Source: Parvibaculum sp040390855 (GTDB taxonomy: Bacteria > Pseudomonadota > Alphaproteobacteria > Parvibaculales > Parvibaculaceae). Taken from it: a stretch of 64,000 nt of DNA. This document shows, piece after piece, positions 8,445 to 16,880 of the stretch. How positions within the stretch are numbered: position 1 is the first letter of the stretch; each line of letters starts with the position of its first letter. Under the pieces are notes generated by a model that saw nothing but the letters and a program-made list of their open reading frames with translations, was not told the origin of the DNA and searched no databases. The stretch covers positions 39,904 through 103,903 of the forward strand of contig JAZJXO010000019.1 of the NCBI GenBank assembly GCA_040390855.1, given 5' to 3'. Made by a program: the position numbers and the translations under genes.

Positions 8445-8953
8445 GTGCGCAAGCCCAAGTTGCAAACCATATGTCTGTGACGCGAGCGGAGGTAGAGGAG
8501 TTTCTGTTTGAAGAAGCGGCACTGCTTGACGATTGGAAACTTACAGAATGGGTGGCTCTGTTCGAAGTCGGGGCGAGTTACCATGTGCCCCCTGCTGGTT
8601 CAGCCGAAGACGTGGATGCCGCGAGCACGCTCTTTTATATCGCGGATGACTATCATCGTCTCACCGAACGCGTGAAGCGATTGCTGAAGCGCACAGCGCA
8701 TGTTGAATATCCTCATTCCCGTCTCCGGCACATGGTGTCCAATGTGCGTATTCGAGGTGGCAGCGATGAGGCATTCACTGTCACCTCGAACTTTGCGACC
8801 TATCGCAGCAAGCGCGGTCGCACCGAGCTTTATTTCGGTCATCACCGCTATCTGATGACCTTGAGTGGAGGGTCTATTCTGATCCGGCAGAAAACATCCT
8901 TTCTTGATTCAGATGACATTGCCGAACAGGGCAAGGTCAGCATCATCATTTGA
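8441..8953 (+). CDS. Ring-hydroxylating dioxygenase small (beta) subunit
   Basis: A 170-residue beta subunit of the SnoaL/NTF2-like fold (VEEFLFEEAALLDDWKLTEW at the N-terminus, ...HHRYLMTLSGGSILIRQKTSFLD at the C-terminus). ATG at 8441 is preceded by a near-perfect Shine-Dalgarno AAAGGAGGTG and overlaps the alpha-subunit stop (ATGA), implying coupled translation of the two subunits in equal amounts. Beta subunits are structural and do not carry the metal sites. Confidence 0.9.
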   Translation: MSAQAQVANHMSVTRAEVEEFLFEEAALLDDWKLTEWVALFEVGASYHVPPAGSAEDVDAASTLFYIADDYHRLTERVKRLLKRTAHVEYPHSRLRHMVSNVRIRGGSDEAFTVTSNFATYRSKRGRTELYFGHHRYLMTLSGGSILIRQKTSFLDSDDIAEQGKVSIII

Positions 8954-8966
8954 CGGAGCCGACGCC

Positions 8967-9875
8967 ATGACACCTGATTTCAGATATCGCCGCCTCGGCT
9001 ATGTCGCGCTCAATGTCACAGACATGAGCAGGTCCGTTGATTTCTATACGGTGCTGCTCGGACTACAGGCAGCCGGTAACGGCTCGAATGGCGAGAAACT
9101 TTTTCGCTGTAGCGCACGTCACCATGATGTCATCCTGCATCAGGGCAAAGACGCCGGTCTTCGTCGCATCGGTTGGGAAATGGAGAATGCCGATCACACG
9201 GCGCGTATTCGCCGTCATCTTGAGGGGCTCGGCATCGCAACCGTCGATGTTGCAGCGGAAGAGCAAGCAACGCTTGGTATCCATGACGCGTTCCGCATTA
9301 CCGAGCCAAATAGCGGCGCAACGTTCGAGTATTTTTCGAAGCTGGATGAGGCGTCGAACGCTTTTGAGCCAACGGTTGCGAAGATCGAGCGGCTTGGTCA
9401 TGTTGTTTTGAACGTCAAGGAACATGCCGCCGCTGAGAAATTCTTTATGGAGCAACTGAATTTTCGGGCTTCCGACAGGGTCGACGGAGCCGTTACCTTT
9501 ATGCGGTGTTTCCCCAATCCGCTGCATCATTCACTCGGTTTGAGCAATGGCGGGCGCAATGCGCTGCACCATGTGAATTTTATGGTCACCGATGTGGATG
9601 ACATCGGCAAAGCACTGTGGCGCATGAAGAAGAACGATGTGCAGATCGTCTTTGGTCCAGGTCGGCATCCGCCGTCGGACAGCATGTTCCTCTACTTCCT
9701 TGATCCTGACGGGATCACAGTCGAATACAGTTTCGGGATGGAAGAGTTTCCGGAAGTCAATCCGCGCGAGCCGCGCAGACTACCGCTCGGACTTGAGTCC
9801 ATCGACTATTGGGGCGCTGTACCTGCGCCTGAAATGGCCAGTAAAGGCGTCATTGAACCGCTGATGGCAAAGTAG
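8967..9875 (+). CDS. Extradiol (type I, VOC-superfamily) ring-cleavage dioxygenase
   Basis: A 302-residue two-domain vicinal-oxygen-chelate protein. The N-terminal half (1-135) is a VOC repeat without the metal ligands; the C-terminal half carries the 2-His-1-Glu iron triad in RLGHVVLNV, LHHVNFMVTD and DGITVEYSF, as in 2,3-dihydroxybiphenyl and 2,3-dihydroxy-p-cumate dioxygenases. The block HPPSDSMFLYFLDPDG before the Glu is typical. In this operon it would cleave the catechol or dihydroxy-carboxylate made by the upstream dioxygenase and a dehydrogenase. ATG at 8967 follows GACGGAG. Confidence 0.87.
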   Translation: MTPDFRYRRLGYVALNVTDMSRSVDFYTVLLGLQAAGNGSNGEKLFRCSARHHDVILHQGKDAGLRRIGWEMENADHTARIRRHLEGLGIATVDVAAEEQATLGIHDAFRITEPNSGATFEYFSKLDEASNAFEPTVAKIERLGHVVLNVKEHAAAEKFFMEQLNFRASDRVDGAVTFMRCFPNPLHHSLGLSNGGRNALHHVNFMVTDVDDIGKALWRMKKNDVQIVFGPGRHPPSDSMFLYFLDPDGITVEYSFGMEEFPEVNPREPRRLPLGLESIDYWGAVPAPEMASKGVIEPLMAK

Positions 9876-9885
9876 GGACGGCAAG

Positions 9886-10632
9886 ATGAATGGACTGAAA
9901 GGTAGAGTCGCAATCGTCACCGGCTCATGCAGCGGCATCGGGCGGGCGATTGTCGAGCGACTGCTGGCGGAAGGTATGCAGCTTATGCTGACCGATCTTG
10001 ATGCCGAACCGGTTGAGGTTTTGGCGGCTGAACTTGGTGGAAACATTGCCACCCATGCAGGTGATCTCAGCGACGAGGCAACGGCGCGCGATCTTATTGC
10101 CAAGACGGTGAGCTTTTATGGCGGTGTGGATGTGCTGGTCAACAATGCAGGCGGTGGCGTTATCCGTCCGTTTCTTGAACACGATGCCACAAGTTTGAAT
10201 GCCACGATCAACCGCAATCTCTGGACCACGATCTGGTGCAGCCATGCGGCCTTGCCACATATGCTGAAAGCCAAATGGGGACGCATCATCAATATCGGTG
10301 CGGATAGCGTGCGCAACGGCTTGTGGGATCACGCCGGATACAATGCCGCCAAGGGTGGCGTGCACGCAATGACGACAGGGCTCGCGCGCGAATTTGCGCA
10401 AAGCGGTGTGACGTTCAACACCGTTGCGCCCTGCATGGTGTCAACACCGCCAGTCAAAAAAGCGATGAAGGCCGGTCTGCCTGTTTTCCAGAAGTTTGTC
10501 GATGTGATCCCGATGGGCCGTCCCGGCGAAGTCGAAGAAGTGGCGTCGATGGTGGCTTATCTCGCCGCTCCGGAAGCCTCATTCGTGACGGGGCAAGTCA
10601 TCAGCGTCAATGGCGGGAGCACGATGCTCTGA
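9886..10632 (+). CDS. SDR oxidoreductase, probable cis-dihydrodiol dehydrogenase
   Basis: A 248-residue classical short-chain dehydrogenase: cofactor motif TGSCSGIG, NNAGGG, the catalytic Tyr/Lys in GYNAAKGG, and the C-terminal VTGQVISVNGG. All key residues are present. In ring-dioxygenase operons an SDR of this kind oxidises the cis-dihydrodiol to the catechol with NAD+; that assignment rests on the neighbouring genes, and FabG-like or other alcohol dehydrogenase roles are possible. Confidence 0.85.
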   Translation: MNGLKGRVAIVTGSCSGIGRAIVERLLAEGMQLMLTDLDAEPVEVLAAELGGNIATHAGDLSDEATARDLIAKTVSFYGGVDVLVNNAGGGVIRPFLEHDATSLNATINRNLWTTIWCSHAALPHMLKAKWGRIINIGADSVRNGLWDHAGYNAAKGGVHAMTTGLAREFAQSGVTFNTVAPCMVSTPPVKKAMKAGLPVFQKFVDVIPMGRPGEVEEVASMVAYLAAPEASFVTGQVISVNGGSTML

Positions 10633-10664
10633 AGCGCGCCACCAGAAAATAAACAGGGTGAGAT

Positions 10665-11447
10665 ATGAATCTTGGTATTGAAGGGCGCAAGGCGCTTGTC
10701 TGCGGGGCGAGCAAGGGATTGGGGCGTGCCTGTGCGGAGGCTCTCGCTGCTGAAGGTGTCGACGTCACGATCACAGGCCGCACGGCGGACGTGCTTGCAG
10801 CAACTGTCAAGGACATGCAAGCACGGTTTCCCGATGTGAAGGTGGTCGGTATTGCGGGCGATATAACAACGAAAGAGGGACGCAAGGCGGCGCTCGCCGC
10901 GTGTCCCGCGCCTGACATTCTCATCAACAATGCAGGTGGTCCGCCGCTCGGTGACTGGCGCAAGTTCACCGAGGAAGAATGGCTCGCGGCCACCAACAAC
11001 AACATGGTATCCGGTATCATGCTCATCCGCGATGTCATTGACGGCATGGCCGAGCGCCGGTTTGGGCGCATCATCAATATCACGTCGATAGTCGTCAAAA
11101 TGCCGTTTGATGCTTTGAGTCTGTCGGTGACGTCGCGTCTCGGCCTCACAGGATTTTCAAAATCTATAGCCGCCAAATATATCGGCGCGAATGTGACGCT
11201 CAATAATATATTGCCGGAACAGTTCGAGACGGATCGCCTCAAATCCAATCTCGACAAGCTGGCCGACCGCGCCGGACGCAGCTTCGAGGATGAACTTAGA
11301 GTGCAGAAATCGACGAGCCCCGCCAAACGTTTCGGACGCGTCGAAGAGTTCGGTGCCGTGTGTGCTTTTTATTGTAGTGCGCATGTAGGCTATATGACGG
11401 GCCAGAACGTCTTGATCGACGGCGGCCGCTATCCGGGCGTTTTCTGA
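10665..11447 (+). CDS. Atypical SDR protein lacking the YxxxK motif
   Basis: A 260-residue SDR with a normal nucleotide-binding N-terminus (VCGASKGLG) and NNAGGPP, but in the active-site region the sequence reads SLSVTSRLGLTGF where YxxxK is expected, so the catalytic Tyr and Lys appear to be replaced. SDR subfamilies with this substitution exist and their reactions are poorly defined. It starts 32 bp after the first SDR, and its stop overlaps the next start by one base. It may be a second reductase, an isomerase-like enzyme or a binding protein in the pathway. Confidence 0.8.
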   Translation: MNLGIEGRKALVCGASKGLGRACAEALAAEGVDVTITGRTADVLAATVKDMQARFPDVKVVGIAGDITTKEGRKAALAACPAPDILINNAGGPPLGDWRKFTEEEWLAATNNNMVSGIMLIRDVIDGMAERRFGRIINITSIVVKMPFDALSLSVTSRLGLTGFSKSIAAKYIGANVTLNNILPEQFETDRLKSNLDKLADRAGRSFEDELRVQKSTSPAKRFGRVEEFGAVCAFYCSAHVGYMTGQNVLIDGGRYPGVF

Positions 11448-12442
11448 TGCAGGGCATTGATGTTCATACCCATGTGGTGCCGGCATCCTTGCCGCCGTCG
11501 CTTGGTGGCGCAGGCGCGATTGCATGGCCATCGGTCGAACATGTCGATTGCTGTCATGCCCGCGTGCTCGTCGGTGGCAAGCCCTATCGGGAAATTGAGG
11601 ATAGCTGTTGGAATGTGAAGCGGCGCGTTGATGAAATGAATGCGATGGGTATTGCGCGACAGGTTTTGTCGCCCATGCCGGAGCTTTTGTCCTATTGGCT
11701 ACCCGCTGATCATGCGCGCCATCTCGCGCGCCATATCAACGAACAGATCGCTGAAATGGTTGCCGAAGCACCGGATCGGTTCGTCGGTTTTGGTATGGTG
11801 CCTTTGCAATCGCCGACATTGGCGATTGAAGAACTGGTCCATCTCACGGAAGTGTTGGGTCTAAAGGGCATCGAGATCGGCACCAATGTTGAAGACAAGC
11901 CGATCGGGCATCCTGATTTTGCAGCGTTTTTTGCTGAAGTCGAAGCGCGAGGCGTTGCTGTTTTTGTGCATCCCCTGCGACCCGCAGGCTTGGACCGGCT
12001 GGTCGGCGCGCCGATCCTTGAGCAGGTCGTGGCCTTTCCGTGTGAGACGGCCTTCGCCATCGCTTCGTTGATGACGAGCGGGTTGCTCGCCGCACATCCC
12101 GAATTGCGCATAGCTTTTGCGCATGGCGGCGGCAGCTTCGGGCAGGTTCTGCCGCGCCTGCAACACGCATGGACCATCGCACCTGGCCTCAAAAAAGTGA
12201 TGCCGCAAGGTCCGCGCGATCTGGCGCGTCTTCTCTATTACGACACGCTTGTTTATGACGCGACGGCATTACGTTTTCTTGCGGCGCAATTCGGTGTCAG
12301 CCAACTACTGATCGGCACGGATTATCCTTTCGCCATCATGGAGCACAAGCCGCTTGAGCGTTTAACCGAAGCCGGTTTCAGCGCCGACGACATCAATGCG
12401 ATCACACATCTCAATGCCAAACGTTATTTGGGCGCTATCTGA
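11447..12442 (+). CDS. ACMSD-type amidohydrolase, probable decarboxylase
   Basis: A 331-residue amidohydrolase of the amidohydrolase_2 group. Metal-binding residues are visible: the N-terminal HxH (DVHTHVV), His in VFVHPLRP, His in FAHGGGSF, and Asp in GTDYPF. Family members such as ACMSD, gamma-resorcylate decarboxylase and 5-carboxyvanillate decarboxylase remove CO2 from aromatic or muconate carboxylates without a cofactor. Following an extradiol dioxygenase, the simplest role is decarboxylation of a carboxylated 2-hydroxymuconate-type ring-cleavage product. It is the last gene of the operon. Confidence 0.85.
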   Translation: MQGIDVHTHVVPASLPPSLGGAGAIAWPSVEHVDCCHARVLVGGKPYREIEDSCWNVKRRVDEMNAMGIARQVLSPMPELLSYWLPADHARHLARHINEQIAEMVAEAPDRFVGFGMVPLQSPTLAIEELVHLTEVLGLKGIEIGTNVEDKPIGHPDFAAFFAEVEARGVAVFVHPLRPAGLDRLVGAPILEQVVAFPCETAFAIASLMTSGLLAAHPELRIAFAHGGGSFGQVLPRLQHAWTIAPGLKKVMPQGPRDLARLLYYDTLVYDATALRFLAAQFGVSQLLIGTDYPFAIMEHKPLERLTEAGFSADDINAITHLNAKRYLGAI

Positions 12443-12469
12443 ATTCGTGTACAGACGATTCCTGAAGAA

Positions 12470-12497
12470 GACTACTTGAAGACTACTTGAAAACTAC
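12470..12497. repeat. 11-bp short tandem repeat (about 2.5 copies)
   Basis: GACTACTTGAA is repeated twice (12470-12480 and 12481-12491) with a degenerate third copy reaching the LysR stop. It lies between the convergent 3' ends of the amidohydrolase and LysR genes and has no hairpin character. A replication-slippage product is likely. Confidence 0.7.
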
Positions 12498-12498
12498 T

Positions 12499-13419
12499 TT
12501 ATGACCAATGCCGCTGTTCTATCTGGCCGTGATGTTGCAAAACAAGATTGATGAAAGCCTTGCAGGACGGCGTATTTTTTTTCTCATTGTGGATGAGCCA
12601 CATCTTTGTCGAGATGCCCGGCGCATCAAGTGGTCTGTAGGCCACATGCTCGACGCGCAAGGCCTGAAGCGAAGCAGCGACGGTGGTGATGCCGAGGCCC
12701 GCAGCGACGAGACCTAGGAGTGTCGAAAGCTCGTGCACCTCTTGTGCGATTTTTGGTTCGAAACCGGCCGCGTGGCAAAGCGCCAGCAACTGTTCGTGAA
12801 ATCCGGCACCGAGGCCGCGTGCGTAGAAGACGAAGGGCTCGTCCTTGAGCTGTTTCATACTGATCGGTTTGCCACTTTGCGCCAGCGGATGATCTTCGCG
12901 CAGCACCAGCACCAGAAGGTCCTCATAGATTTCTGTTGCGCTGACGCCGACGGGTAGATCGGGCAGTTGTGCGCCGCGAATGAAACCGGCCTGCAGGCTT
13001 CCCGCCGCGACTTCTTGAATCTGCGACGGGCTCGGCATTTCGTTCATAGTGAGCCGCACATCGGGATAGGCTTGCCGGAATTCAAAGATGGCTTTCGACA
13101 CCGCGCCGGTAAAAGGAGCCGAGGCCGTAATGCCGATGGTCATTTCGCCGATCTCGCCGCGATGGGCCCGCCGCGCCACCGCCTCGGCATGTGCAGCCTG
13201 TTCCAGCACCGCGCGGGCTTCGGGTAGGAACAACCGGCCCACTTCGGTCAGCTCCACCCGCCTGTTGGTCCGTTCAAACAGGCGCGCGCCGATCTCATTT
13301 TCCAATATCTGAATTTGCTGGCTCAACGGCGGTTGCGACACGCCCAGACGTTTTGCGGCCCGTCCGAAATGCAATTCCTCAGCAACATGGACAAAGTAGC
13401 GAAAGTGTCTGATTTCCAT
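12499..13419 (-). CDS. LysR-family regulator (CatM/BenM-like)
   Basis: A 306-residue LysR protein. The winged HTH is at residues 1-60 (MEIRHFRYFVHVAEELHFGRAAKRLGVSQ begins the CatM/BenM-type pattern) and the rest is a periplasmic-binding-protein-like effector domain. It converges on the ring-cleavage operon and is divergent from the RND pump genes at 13689, so it could regulate either; LysR proteins most often control the divergent neighbour, while the CatM/BenM-like sequence suits an aromatic-acid inducer. Confidence 0.88.
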   Translation of the reverse strand: MEIRHFRYFVHVAEELHFGRAAKRLGVSQPPLSQQIQILENEIGARLFERTNRRVELTEVGRLFLPEARAVLEQAAHAEAVARRAHRGEIGEMTIGITASAPFTGAVSKAIFEFRQAYPDVRLTMNEMPSPSQIQEVAAGSLQAGFIRGAQLPDLPVGVSATEIYEDLLVLVLREDHPLAQSGKPISMKQLKDEPFVFYARGLGAGFHEQLLALCHAAGFEPKIAQEVHELSTLLGLVAAGLGITTVAASLQALRVEHVAYRPLDAPGISTKMWLIHNEKKNTPSCKAFINLVLQHHGQIEQRHWS

Positions 13420-13688
13420 CTAATATTCCGTTCTGCATATCAATTAAGCCGAAAATCATATTAGACAGTATCATTGTTGCGGGGCAATATAGTAACGGAT
13501 GCTAGCCATCTAAGGCCGTTACGGCTGCAGCGCGTCACGATGTGTGCCCCCCGCATGAACATGTCGCCGTGCGCAGCCGTGGCGGCTTAATGGTATCTGC
13601 AAGCATTCTTTCATCAAGCACACGCTCATTTGGACACGCGTTTTGAACATGCAATCCGAATTCTCTTACAATCGGTTGAGGTAAAGTC

Positions 13689-16600
13689 GTGCAATCCATC
13701 GTGCGTATCGCGTTGCAGCGGCCCTATACCTTTGTTGTTCTCGCCTTGATGATTCTGATTATTGGTGGCATTGCCTCGTTCCGCACACCCGTCGACATTC
13801 TTCCTGACATCCGGGTGCCTGTCGTCGCCGTGATCTGGCAATACGCCGGTCTGCCGCCCGACGAAATGGCCGGTCGCATGGTCTCGCCCTATCAGCGCGT
13901 TCTGACCACGACCGTGAACGATATTGAGCATATTGAAGCCCAGTCATTGACGGGCATTGGCATTGTGAAAATCTACTTTCAGCCGGGTGCCGACATCCGT
14001 CTGGCCAATGCGCAGATCACGGCCGTTTCGCAGACATTGCTGAAACAGATGCCGCCGGGCGCGACGCCGCCGCTGATTCTGAACTACAGCGCCTCAACGG
14101 TTCCGATCCTCCAGCTTGCACTGTCGGGTAAGGGACTGACGGAGCAGCAGCTTGGCGACTTCGCGCTGAATACGATCCGCACCGATCTCGTCACCGTGCC
14201 GGGCGCCGCCGTTCCTTATCCCTATGGCGGTAAGACGCGGCAGGTGCAGGTTGATATTGATCCTGTAGCGCTTCAGTCTAAAGGTCTTTCAGCGCAGGAT
14301 GTCGGCAACGCCATTGCCGCGCAAAACCAGATCACACCTGCCGGTTTCGTCAAGATCGGGAATTTCCAGTACATTCTGAAACTCAACAATGCTCCGTCTT
14401 CTATCGAGGGGTTGAACGACATTCCCGTGAAGACCGTCAACGGCGCGACGATCTATATGCGCGATGTGGCCCATGTCCGCGACGGTAGCCCGCCTCAGAC
14501 CAACATCGTACATGTTGACGGCGCTCGTTCGGTGCTGATGACAATCCTGAAATCTGGCGCGACCTCGACACTCGCCATCGTCGAAGGCATCAAGAGCCGG
14601 TTGCCGGCGCTTCAGGAAGTGCTGCCGCCGAGTCTCAAAATTGTTCCGATGAATGATCAGTCGATCTTTGTGAAGGCGGCGGTCTCCGGTGTTATCCATG
14701 AAGGTGCGCTTGCTGCTTTGCTGACCAGCCTTATGATCCTGCTCTTCCTCGGGTCATGGCGTTCGACAGTCATCATCGCCATCTCGATCCCGCTTGCGGT
14801 GCTCTCCGCCGTGGCGGCGCTCGCCGCCTTCGGGCAGACTCTTAACATTATGACATTGGGTGGCCTCGCACTCGCGGTCGGCATTCTCGTTGATGATGCG
14901 ACAGTGACGATTGAAAACATCAATTGGCATCTTGAGCAGGGTAAGGATGTGCGCACCGCCATTCTCGACGGTGCACAGCAGATCGTCGTTCCGGCCTTCG
15001 TATCGTTGCTCTGCATCTGCATTGTCTTCGTGCCGATGTTCTTCTTGCCGGGTGTTGCCGGTTTTCTCTTTGTGCCAATGGCGCTCTCAGTCGTCTTCGC
15101 TATGATTGCCTCTTTCCTGCTGTCGCGCACGCTCGTGCCCACCATGGCGATGTATCTGCTGCGTCCCCATGCGCCGGGCCACGGTCACGAGGCGGGCGAG
15201 CCCGGCCCGTCGCAGAACCGGCTCGTCCGGCTGCAACGCTTATTCGAGAAGCGCTTTGAGCGTCTGCGCGAAGCCTATACAGGCCTCCTCGAACGTGCAC
15301 TCGGTAACCGCACACCGTTCATCATCGGTTTCATGGTCTGCGTATTGCTGTCCTTTCTGCTGGTGCCCTTTCTCGGCCAGAACTTCTTTCCCTCTGTCGA
15401 TGCCGGTTCGATCACCATGCATGTCCGTGCGCCCGTGGGTACACGTATCGAAGAAAGCTCGGCCATCTTTGATCGTATTGAGCAACGCATCCGCGAGATC
15501 ATTCCGCCGGAGGATCTGAACTCGATTGCCGATAATATCGGCCTGCCGAACAGCGGCATCAACACCGCCTATAATGCATCAGGCACCATCGGGCCGCAGG
15601 ACGGCGACATTCTGATCGGTCTGAACGAAGGCCACGAGCCGACGGACGGATATGTGAAGACCCTGCGTGAAGTGTTGCCGCGTGAATTTCCGACTGCGAC
15701 ATTCTCCTTTCTGCCGTCGGATATTGTGAGCCAGATTCTAAACTTCGGCGCACCGGCCCCCATCGACATTCAGGTGATCGGACGCAAGCTCGAAGACGAT
15801 CTGGCCTTCGCGACCAAAATACTGCGCAAGGTGCGTGAGATTCCAGGCATCGCCGATGCACGCATTCAGCAGTCTTCGCAATATCCGCAACTACGCTTTG
15901 ACGCCGACCGCACGCGTATTGGTCAGCTTGGCCTCACCGAGCGTGATGTTACGAGCAATGTTGGCACCTCGCTTGCCGGTAGCTCGCAATCGGCACCTGT
16001 TTACTGGCTCAATCCGGCAAACGATATTTCCTATTCAGTGGTCGCCCAGACGCCTGAATATCGGGTCGATTCACTCAGCCGCCTTGAAAACCTGCCGGTC
16101 ACAGGTTCGTCCTCCACCGGTAATCTTCAGGTCCTTGGCGGGCTGGGCACACTGACACGTGGTAGCGGCAATGCGGTCGTTTCCGAATATAACATTCAGA
16201 GAATGGCAAATATCTATGCGACGACACAGGGTCGCGATCTCGGCGCGGTCGCCGACGACATCAAGGATGTTCTTGCTTCGCTCGACAAGGAAAAGCCAAA
16301 GGGTGTAACTGTCACATTGCGCGGTCAATATCAGACGATGAACACGGCCTTCTCCGGCATGGGATTTGGCCTGATCGGCGCGATCGTGATGATCTACCTT
16401 CTGATTGTCATCAATTTTCAGTCATGGCTTGATCCTTTTGTGATCATCACGGCCTTGCCGGGGGCGCTTGCTGGCATTATCTGGATGTTGTTCGTCACCG
16501 ATACGACTTTGTCGGTACCGGCCCTGACTGGTGCGATCATGTGTATGGGCGTCGGTACGGCAAACTCGATCCTTGTGGTCAGTTTTGCCCGCGAGCGGCT

Positions 16601-16880
16601 TGAAGCGACAGGAGACGCGGTGAAGGCGGCGCTTGAAGCGGGTTTCACGCGCTTCCGCCCGGTTCTGATGACGGCGTTGGCGATGATCATCGGCATGGCA
16701 CCCATGGCCATCGGCCTCGGTGAAGGAGGCGAGCAGAACGCCCCGCTCGGACGCGCTGTGATCGGCGGACTGATCGTCGCGACTTTTGCCACTTTGATGT
16801 TTGTGCCGGTTGTATTCGCGCTGGTGCATGGCCGCGAAAAACACGCCCCCGCCGGAATGACTGGAGAAGAGTATGCCTGA
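13689..16880 (+). CDS. RND efflux pump permease (HAE1/AcrB-type)
   Basis: A 1063-residue inner-membrane RND transporter, normal length for the family, with 12 expected membrane helices and two large periplasmic loops. The helix-4 proton-relay motif GILVDDATVTIENIN has the two conserved Asp residues. GTG at 13689 is chosen from TTGAGG 8 bp upstream and the N-terminus MQSIVRIALQRPYTFVVLAL. It overlaps the adaptor gene by 8 bp. The gene order permease then adaptor is the reverse of acrAB, and no outer-membrane channel gene follows. Substrates are probably hydrophobic drugs or aromatic compounds; this is family-level knowledge. Confidence 0.93.
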   Translation: MQSIVRIALQRPYTFVVLALMILIIGGIASFRTPVDILPDIRVPVVAVIWQYAGLPPDEMAGRMVSPYQRVLTTTVNDIEHIEAQSLTGIGIVKIYFQPGADIRLANAQITAVSQTLLKQMPPGATPPLILNYSASTVPILQLALSGKGLTEQQLGDFALNTIRTDLVTVPGAAVPYPYGGKTRQVQVDIDPVALQSKGLSAQDVGNAIAAQNQITPAGFVKIGNFQYILKLNNAPSSIEGLNDIPVKTVNGATIYMRDVAHVRDGSPPQTNIVHVDGARSVLMTILKSGATSTLAIVEGIKSRLPALQEVLPPSLKIVPMNDQSIFVKAAVSGVIHEGALAALLTSLMILLFLGSWRSTVIIAISIPLAVLSAVAALAAFGQTLNIMTLGGLALAVGILVDDATVTIENINWHLEQGKDVRTAILDGAQQIVVPAFVSLLCICIVFVPMFFLPGVAGFLFVPMALSVVFAMIASFLLSRTLVPTMAMYLLRPHAPGHGHEAGEPGPSQNRLVRLQRLFEKRFERLREAYTGLLERALGNRTPFIIGFMVCVLLSFLLVPFLGQNFFPSVDAGSITMHVRAPVGTRIEESSAIFDRIEQRIREIIPPEDLNSIADNIGLPNSGINTAYNASGTIGPQDGDILIGLNEGHEPTDGYVKTLREVLPREFPTATFSFLPSDIVSQILNFGAPAPIDIQVIGRKLEDDLAFATKILRKVREIPGIADARIQQSSQYPQLRFDADRTRIGQLGLTERDVTSNVGTSLAGSSQSAPVYWLNPANDISYSVVAQTPEYRVDSLSRLENLPVTGSSSTGNLQVLGGLGTLTRGSGNAVVSEYNIQRMANIYATTQGRDLGAVADDIKDVLASLDKEKPKGVTVTLRGQYQTMNTAFSGMGFGLIGAIVMIYLLIVINFQSWLDPFVIITALPGALAGIIWMLFVTDTTLSVPALTGAIMCMGVGTANSILVVSFARERLEATGDAVKAALEAGFTRFRPVLMTALAMIIGMAPMAIGLGEGGEQNAPLGRAVIGGLIVATFATLMFVPVVFALVHGREKHAPAGMTGEEYA

